Shown piece by piece: positions 55,228 to 59,911 of a stretch of DNA of 59,911 nt; within the stretch, counting starts at the first letter, position 1; each line of letters opens with the position of its first letter. The notes under the pieces were generated by a model that was given only the letters and a program-made list of their open reading frames with translations, had not been told where the DNA came from and searched no databases. The DNA comes from Acidovorax sp. (GTDB taxonomy: Bacteria; Pseudomonadota; Gammaproteobacteria; Burkholderiales; Burkholderiaceae_C), in NCBI GenBank assembly GCA_030692685.1, contig JAUXZO010000196.1, forward strand, positions 1-59,911. The letters are read 5' to 3'. The translations under genes were made by a program, and so were the position numbers.

Positions 55228-55761
55228 ATGAATCAGTCCTTGTATTCCCACCACGCAGCCGCTGCCAACGCCGACCGAAACGGCCGCGCAGCCACCGCGC
55301 AGCGCAGCGAACGCGTTGCAGTCATCTGCGCCAGCTGGCACCGGGACATCGTTCACCAGGCCCGTGATGCGGCCACGGCCGAGTTCGCGCGCAGCGGGCT
55401 GCCTGCAGGCCAGGTTGAGCAGTTTGAAGTGCCCGGCGCGTTCGAGATCCCGCTGCTGGCCAAGCGGCTGGCGCAAAGCGGGCGTTATGACGCCATCGTG
55501 GCCTGCGCGCTGGTGGTCAACGGCGGCATCTACCGCCACGAGTTTGTGACCACCGCCGTCATCGACGGCCTTATGCGGGTGCAGCTCGATACCGACGTAC
55601 CCGTGATGTCCGCCGTGCTCACGCCGCGCGATTTTCATGAGCACGAAGACCACCTCAAGTTCTTCCGCGAGCACTTTGTGAAGAAGGGCACTGAGGTGGC
55701 GCGCGCCTGCCTGGACACGATGGCCCAGTTCAAGGCCTTGGAGCCCGCGCACGGCGATTGA
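55228..55761 (+). CDS. ribH: Type II 6,7-dimethyl-8-ribityllumazine synthase (RibH2)
   Basis: A 177-residue enzyme of riboflavin synthesis that condenses a ribityl-uracil and a dihydroxybutanone phosphate to lumazine. The active-site stretch VVNGGIYRHEFV and the PGAFEIPLLAK strand match the type II (RibH2, decameric) enzymes such as Brucella RibH2, rather than the common type with GxVIRGxTxHF. The start is MNQSLYSHH at 55228; the frame is open back to an ATG at 55018, inside the riboswitch end, but that extension is unlike any family N-terminus. Confidence 0.92.
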   Translation: MNQSLYSHHAAAANADRNGRAATAQRSERVAVICASWHRDIVHQARDAATAEFARSGLPAGQVEQFEVPGAFEIPLLAKRLAQSGRYDAIVACALVVNGGIYRHEFVTTAVIDGLMRVQLDTDVPVMSAVLTPRDFHEHEDHLKFFREHFVKKGTEVARACLDTMAQFKALEPAHGD

Positions 55762-55809
55762 TGGGCTGGGGGCGGAGCACTTGAACGCTTCTGGCGTTGT
55801 TGCTGCGTC

Positions 55810-55836
55810 TTGCCGTACTTGCCGTACTTGCCGTAC
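55810..55836. repeat. Three tandem 9-mers TTGCCGTAC
   Basis: TTGCCGTAC occurs at 55810, 55819 and 55828, about 50 bp after the ribH stop. No function evident. Confidence 0.85.
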
Positions 55837-55915
55837 TGTCTGCGACGCAGCGCCCAGCCAGAACCGCTGCGCTGCGTTTTGTAGCCGCTCTGGATGCGTC
55901 GGCAGGATTGTGGGT

Positions 55916-55982
55916 TGCTATTGTTTATATAGCTGCTAGCGCTTTGCCATCAAGCGCTAGAGGCCAATTTCGCTTAAAAATA
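55916..55982 (+). repeat. R1 intergenic repeat, copy 12 (loop inverted)
   Basis: Orientation A: ATATAGCTGCTAGCGCT, loop TTGCCATC, AAGCGCTAGAGGCCAATTTC. The loop orientation is like copy 6. Confidence 0.88.
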
Positions 55983-55997
55983 GAGCCTCGGCACCAC

Positions 55998-56029
55998 GTT
56001 ACCCAGTTACCCGGTTACCCGGTTACCCC
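55998..56029. repeat. Four tandem GTTACCC-type 8-mers
   Basis: GTTACCCA then GTTACCCG twice and GTTACCCC. The last unit contains the TAA stop of the minus-strand chemoreceptor (56023-56025). A change in copy number would not change the protein. Confidence 0.85.
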
Positions 56030-57624
56030 GCCGCCAATTGCGGCATCTGTCGCCGTGTCGGCGCCAGTGGCGCGGCATCTCCCAGCCCATCGGCCCCGGG
56101 CGCCAGGCGGAACACGGCCACGGCCTGCACCAGTTGCTGCGCCTGCACCTTCAGGCTGTCGGCGGCGGCGGCGCTTTCTTCCACCAGGGCTGCGTTCTGC
56201 TGCGTGGCCTGGTCCATCTGGGTAATGGCTTCGCCCACTTGGGACACACCCAGGCTTTGCTCATTACTGGCGGCACTGATCTCGCCCACGATGTCCGTCA
56301 CGCGGCGGATGGAGGCGACCACCTCCGTCATGGTGGCACCCGCCTTGTCCACCAGCGCGGTGCCCAGCTCTACCCGCTCCACGCTGGCGTGGATCAAGGT
56401 CTTGATCTCCTTGGCGGCGTCGGCGCTGCGCCCGGCCAGGCTGCGCACCTCGCTGGCCACCACGGCAAAGCCCCGGCCTTGTTCGCCTGCACGGGCGGCT
56501 TCTACGGCAGCGTTCAGCGCGAGGATGTTGGTTTGAAACGCTATGCCGTCGATGACGCTGATGATGTCTGCAATCTTCTTGCTGCTGTCGTTGATGCCCT
56601 TCATGGTGGTCACCACCTCGGCCACCACATCGCCGCCCTGCACGGCCACCGTGGATGCGCTCACCGCGAGCTGGTTGGCCTGGCGGGCGTTGTCTGCGTT
56701 GGCTTGCACGGTGGAGTTGAGCTCTTCCATCGACGCCGAGGTTTCTTCCAGCGCGCTGGCCTGTTGCTCGGTGCGGGCGCTGAGGTCGTTGTTGCCCTGC
56801 GCGATCTCGGTGCTGGCCGCAGCCACACTGTGGGCGTTGCTGCGCACATTGCTCACCACGTGGGACAGGCTGCTCTGCATGTCGTGCAGCGCATTGAGCA
56901 GCAGCGCAACCTCGTCCTTGCCCGCCACATGCTGCGCCACCGTCAGGTCGCCCCCGGCCACGGCCTGCGACACGCGCACTGCGTTGTCCAGCGGGTTCAC
57001 CACCGTGCGGCTAAAGGCAATGGCGCCCGCGATGCCCAGGGCGCACACCACCAGCATCACCACCAGGCTGATGGTGGTGGCACGCTGCGCCGCACCCGCT
57101 GCGCGCTCGGCCACTTCGGTGCTGGCCTTGGCGATGAGGGTGCCGGCCTGGTCCAGCAGTTGCGAGGGCTCGCGGTCCATGCCTGCTACGGCCTTGTCGC
57201 CTACTTGCGGGTCGTGATCGGCGGTCTTAAAAGCCTCAAAACCTTTGCGGTAGGCGGCGCCCATGCGTTCATGGGCCTGGGCAAACTGGCTCACGCGCTC
57301 GCGGCCCTCGCCCGCGGACAGGGCGGCGATGAGCATTTGCGCCTCATCCTTGATGGCCTTTTCCTGCTTTTCAAACGCCGCCCAGTAGCGGGTGAGCTGG
57401 GCTGGGTCCTTGCCGCGCAGCAGCACATTTTTCCACTCTTGTACCTGCACCTTGAAGTCGTTGAGCATGCCCGCCGCCATTCGCTCGTGCTCAAAGCTCT
57501 GCGCGACGGTGGTCTGGTAGGTGTCGAGCGCCTGGTTCAGGCGGCTGATGCCAAACAGTGCCGCTGCAAACAACAGCAGTAGCGACACGGTAAAGGCGAG
57601 GGGGAGCTTGAGGCTGAGCTTCAT
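56023..57624 (-). CDS. Methyl-accepting chemotaxis protein
   Basis: A 533-residue chemoreceptor: TM1 (about 7-28), a periplasmic four-helix-bundle sensor (about 30-190), TM2 (about 188-210), HAMP (about 211-265) and the long signalling coiled coil with the hairpin tip [20 protein letters not shown]. No C-terminal NWETF-type CheR-binding pentapeptide; the tail ends [15 protein letters not shown] precedes the ATG at 57624. An upstream extension in the same frame is not coding. The ligand is unknown. Confidence 0.92.
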   Translation of the reverse strand: MKLSLKLPLAFTVSLLLLFAAALFGISRLNQALDTYQTTVAQSFEHERMAAGMLNDFKVQVQEWKNVLLRGKDPAQLTRYWAAFEKQEKAIKDEAQMLIAALSAGEGRERVSQFAQAHERMGAAYRKGFEAFKTADHDPQVGDKAVAGMDREPSQLLDQAGTLIAKASTEVAERAAGAAQRATTISLVVMLVVCALGIAGAIAFSRTVVNPLDNAVRVSQAVAGGDLTVAQHVAGKDEVALLLNALHDMQSSLSHVVSNVRSNAHSVAAASTEIAQGNNDLSARTEQQASALEETSASMEELNSTVQANADNARQANQLAVSASTVAVQGGDVVAEVVTTMKGINDSSKKIADIISVIDGIAFQTNILALNAAVEAARAGEQGRGFAVVASEVRSLAGRSADAAKEIKTLIHASVERVELGTALVDKAGATMTEVVASIRRVTDIVGEISAASNEQSLGVSQVGEAITQMDQATQQNAALVEESAAAADSLKVQAQQLVQAVAVFRLAPGADGLGDAAPLAPTRRQMPQLAAG

Positions 57625-57858
57625 GGCGAACTCCTGTGGGGTCCAAAAATCGCCGCTGGGGCGGGCAACGTCCAATCGGCCCAGCCTGACATCCCCCGTA
57701 CGTTGCGGCGGTTGTCCCACTGCGCCCGTCGTCTCGGTCAACCGGCGTGTGTACAGCCCCGCCGGAGAGATTCCCGCGGCCATTATGGAGACTGATGTAA
57801 TTTTTTGTACACGTTTTTTTGCCCGTATCGAACACATCGCGGGGCGCCTCAATCGTGT

Positions 57859-57925
57859 GATTTGCTATCAAAAAAATAGCTTATGGCGCTTGTTGGATAA
57901 GCGCCAGCGCCTGATTTGACTAAAA
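57859..57925 (+). repeat. R1 intergenic repeat, copy 13
   Basis: Orientation A: TTGCTATCAAAAAAATAGCT, then GGCGCTT, loop GTTGGAT, AAGCGCCAG and a diverged GGCC side. Confidence 0.85.
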
Positions 57926-57935
57926 GTGGGGCAAA

Positions 57936-57967
57936 ACAAAACGGCCTTGCCGGTCAGGGCAAGGCCG
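57936..57967 (-). terminator. Rho-independent terminator, minus strand
   Basis: On the minus strand, CGGCCTTGCC and GGCAAGGCCG (57942-57967) form a perfect 10-bp stem with a 6-base loop, followed by TTTTGTTTT. It should end the CoA-transferase transcript, 45 bp after the stop. Confidence 0.85.
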
Positions 57968-58011
57968 CTCAGTGATTGGCGCGGTCGTTCGCTGACGCCG
58001 TGCTGGGCGGG

Positions 58012-59286
58012 CTACAACACCCCGCTGGCCCGCAACGCCGCAATGCGTGCCGCATCCAGCCCCATCTCTGCAAGCACCTCGTCCGTGTGCTGCCCCAGCG
58101 CGGGCGGCGCGTTGCGCAGCACGGGCGGGTTGGCCGACAGGCGCAGCGGGCTGGCCACGCCGGCGATCTGCTGCACGCCATCCTGCGCCGTATCGCCATC
58201 GGCCCAGCGCGGCAGCGTCACGGCCAGGCCGCGTGCCTTGACCTGCGCATCGTCAAACGCCTGGGCAATGGTGTTGATGGGGCCGCAGGGCACGGCTTTG
58301 TCTTCCAGCAGGGTGATCCAGTCGGCCGTGGTGCGCGTGCGGGTCACGGCTTCCATGGCGGGGATGAGGTCGGTGCGGTGTTTTACACGCAGCGTGTTGG
58401 TGGCATAACGCGCATCGGTGGCCCACTGGGGCTGGCCCGCAGCGGCGCAAAAGCGCTGAAACTGCCCGTCGTTGCCAATGGCCAGCAGCATGGCGCCGTC
58501 CTGTGTGGGGAAGTCCTGGTAAGGCGCCAGGCTGGGGTGGCTGTTGCCCTGGCGCGTGGGCGCATTGCCCGTGGCCAGAAAGCCAGCAGCCTGGTTGGCG
58601 AGGATGGCCATGCCCACGTCCAGCAGCGACATGTCGATGTGCTGGCCCTGGCCGGTGCCTGTGTTGCCGTTGTCGCGCACGTTCAGCGCCGCCACGATGG
58701 CGGTGCTGGCGTACACGCCGGTGAACAGGTCGGTCAGCGCCACGCCCACACGCAGCGGGCCACCGCCGGGCTCGCTGTCGGCCCGGCCGGTGATGCTCAT
58801 CATGCCAGTCATGGCCTGGATCATCAGGTCGTAGCCCGCGCGTTCGGCGTACGGACCGTCTTGCCCAAAGCCTGTGACGGAGCAGCAGATGAGGCGCGGG
58901 TTGAGTGCACGCAGGCTCTCGTGGTCCAGGCCGTATTGCTTCAGACCGCCGACCTTGAAGTTTTCGACCAGCACATCCGCCTGCTGCGCCATCTGCTTGA
59001 TGAGCGCCTGGCCGTCCGGTGTGGCCATGTCGATGGTCACCGAGCGCTTGTTGCGGTTGCACGCCGTGAAGTAGCTGGCCTGCGTGGTGTCGTTGCCCTC
59101 GGCGTCCTTCAGGAAGGGCGGCCCCCAGTGGCGCGTGTCATCGCCCGCGCCAGGGCGTTCCACCTTCACCACATCCGCGCCCAGGTCCGCCAGGATCTGC
59201 GTGCACCAAGGGCCTGCGAGCACGCGGGAGAGGTCGAGCACCTTGACGCCGGCGAGGGCGCCAGCGTTGGGGGAGGGTGTGGTCAT
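58012..59286 (-). CDS. Class III CoA-transferase (CaiB/BaiF family), probable glutarate CoA-transferase
   Basis: A 424-residue enzyme moving CoA between carboxylic acids. The nucleophilic Asp is in GYDLMIQAMTG, and the N-terminal VKVLDLSRVLAGPWCTQILA is typical of the family. It is 183 bp downstream of the glutaryl-CoA dehydrogenase on the same strand, so glutarate to glutaryl-CoA with succinyl-CoA as donor is the likely role, though oxalate, carnitine or other acids cannot be excluded. A terminator follows it. Confidence 0.85.
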   Translation of the reverse strand: MTTPSPNAGALAGVKVLDLSRVLAGPWCTQILADLGADVVKVERPGAGDDTRHWGPPFLKDAEGNDTTQASYFTACNRNKRSVTIDMATPDGQALIKQMAQQADVLVENFKVGGLKQYGLDHESLRALNPRLICCSVTGFGQDGPYAERAGYDLMIQAMTGMMSITGRADSEPGGGPLRVGVALTDLFTGVYASTAIVAALNVRDNGNTGTGQGQHIDMSLLDVGMAILANQAAGFLATGNAPTRQGNSHPSLAPYQDFPTQDGAMLLAIGNDGQFQRFCAAAGQPQWATDARYATNTLRVKHRTDLIPAMEAVTRTRTTADWITLLEDKAVPCGPINTIAQAFDDAQVKARGLAVTLPRWADGDTAQDGVQQIAGVASPLRLSANPPVLRNAPPALGQHTDEVLAEMGLDAARIAALRASGVL

Positions 59287-59299
59287 AGGGATGGGACTA

Positions 59300-59362
59300 T
59301 TAAATTGATAGCTGATAACGCTTATCCATCAAGCGCCAGAGGCCTAAAACACTTGAAATTTG
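59300..59362 (+). repeat. R1 intergenic repeat, copy 14 (loop inverted)
   Basis: Orientation A: TTGATAGCTGATAACGCTT, loop ATCCATC, AAGCGCCAGAGGCCTAAAAC. The loop is inverted relative to most copies. It lies between the CoA-transferase and gcdH. Confidence 0.9.
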
Positions 59363-59397
59363 CGTATGAGAGCCCGTCTTGGCCCCCTCTCCCCTCT

Positions 59398-59422
59398 CCC
59401 CTCTCCCGCTAGGGGAGAGGGG
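59398..59422. repeat. Hairpin CCCCTCTCCC / GGGAGAGGGG
   Basis: CCCCTCTCCC (59398-59407) and GGGAGAGGGG (59413-59422) flank GCTAG. More CCCCTCT copies precede it. It lies about 50 bp beyond the gcdH stop. Confidence 0.75.
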
Positions 59423-59469
59423 AGTTCTCAACGCCGCAGCGAGCGGCGGGGAGGCCAGAGTTGCCCGCC

Positions 59470-59911
59470 TCAGTTCGCGAACGCCGCAATCCCCGTCTGC
59501 GCCCGGCCCAGGATCAGCGCGTGCACATCGTGCGTGCCTTCATATGTGTTCACCACTTCCAGGTTCACCAGATGGCGTGCCACGCCGAACTCGTCGCTGA
59601 TGCCGTTGCCGCCCATCATGTCGCGCGCCAGGCGGGCAATGTCCAAGGCCTTGCCGCAGCTGTTGCGCTTGATGATGGAGGTGCCTTCCAGGCTGGCCGT
59701 GCCCGCGTCCTTCATGCGGCCGAACTGCAGGCAGGCTTGCAGGCCAATCGCGATTTCAGTTTGCATGTCGGCCAGCTTCTTCTGGATGAGCTGGTTGGCG
59801 GCCAGGGGGCGGCCAAACTGCTTGCGGTCCAGCGTGTATTGGCGGGCGGTGTGCCAGCAGAACTCGGCGGCACCTAAAGCGCCCCAGGCAATGCCGTAGC
59901 GCGCGCTGTTC
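59470..59911 (-). CDS. gcdH: Glutaryl-CoA dehydrogenase, C-terminal part (5' end outside window)
   Basis: The last 146 or so codons of an acyl-CoA dehydrogenase; the gene continues past the window edge. The frame reads [20 protein letters not shown], then [20 protein letters not shown] and ends with [20 protein letters not shown]. The catalytic Glu region and YEGTHDxHALILGR are as in glutaryl-CoA dehydrogenase, which converts glutaryl-CoA to crotonyl-CoA in lysine/tryptophan/glutarate degradation. The downstream CoA-transferase fits this pathway. Confidence 0.9.
   Translation of the reverse strand, partial: NSARYGIAWGALGAAEFCWHTARQYTLDRKQFGRPLAANQLIQKKLADMQTEIAIGLQACLQFGRMKDAGTASLEGTSIIKRNSCGKALDIARLARDMMGGNGISDEFGVARHLVNLEVVNTYEGTHDVHALILGRAQTGIAAFAN

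Larger units (their letters stand above)
57625..58011. other. Intergenic region upstream of the chemoreceptor
   Basis: No gene is visible. It holds R1 copy 13 at about 57859-57925 and the caiB-family terminator at 57942-57967. The chemoreceptor promoter must lie upstream of 57624, but I cannot place a confident -10/-35 or sigma-28 box. Confidence 0.5.

Noticed and set aside
54856..55752. A 298-codon frame antisense to the riboswitch and ribH
   Set aside because: It covers a known RNA element and a well-defined gene on the plus strand; high GC leaves long antisense frames open.

Overview
The window looks like chromosomal DNA of a high-GC betaproteobacterium, most likely family Comamonadaceae (Acidovorax-like). 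This rests on gene content and order (rpsT/murJ, purM/AI-2E permease/hda, hda-HAD-pcnB-folK, argH/algZ-algR), on Bug/TctC solute-binding proteins without transporter partners, and on many short intergenic repeats. I see about 51 intact or window-edge genes, one gene remnant, one FMN riboswitch and at least five families of short repeats. No prophage, IS element, CRISPR array, rRNA or tRNA was recognised.

Layout. 0.5-4 kb: an NAD(P)-binding protein and a four-PAS diguanylate cyclase. 4-8.2 kb: a dienelactone hydrolase-type protein, a His-rich ZIP metal transporter and a two-domain ArsA ATPase with no other ars genes. 8.3-13 kb: AlgR/AlgZ-type two-component pair divergent from argH, then a Bug protein. 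13-18 kb: CHASE-GGDEF cyclase, an opgC-like remnant, and a catalase HPII/ferritin-like operon. 18-26 kb: rhomboid protease with TPR-like tail, rpsT, murJ, SirB1-like protein, chromosomal ParB-like protein, CorA-type transporter and PPK2. 26-29.3 kb: a three-gene unit (isochorismatase-like hydrolase, DUF1272, GlxA-type AraC regulator) and a PHB depolymerase-family esterase. 29.4-35.5 kb: AI-2E permease, purM, then hda, HAD phosphatase, pcnB, folK.

35.8-44.8 kb: a minus-strand run of ferredoxin-reductase, DctS/DctR-type two-component system and a Bug protein; an epimerase-like gene; two secreted/lipoprotein genes; cheV; and a 51-codon ORF with its own promoter-like sequence. 44.8-46.5 kb: a LysR/oxidoreductase divergent pair. 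46.6-54.1 kb: a sugar-acid cluster (DctPQM TRAP transporter, IlvD/Edd dehydratase, FAA-family enzyme) divergent from a LysR regulator. 54.2-55.8 kb: a hypothetical gene, then an FMN riboswitch controlling a type II lumazine synthase. 56-59.9 kb: a chemoreceptor, then a class III CoA-transferase and the C-terminal part of glutaryl-CoA dehydrogenase, a likely glutarate module.

The most unusual signal is a roughly 60-70 bp intergenic repeat (here R1), present in 14 copies. It has an AGCGCTT/AAGCGCT stem, and the 7-base loop occurs in both orientations relative to constant flanks.
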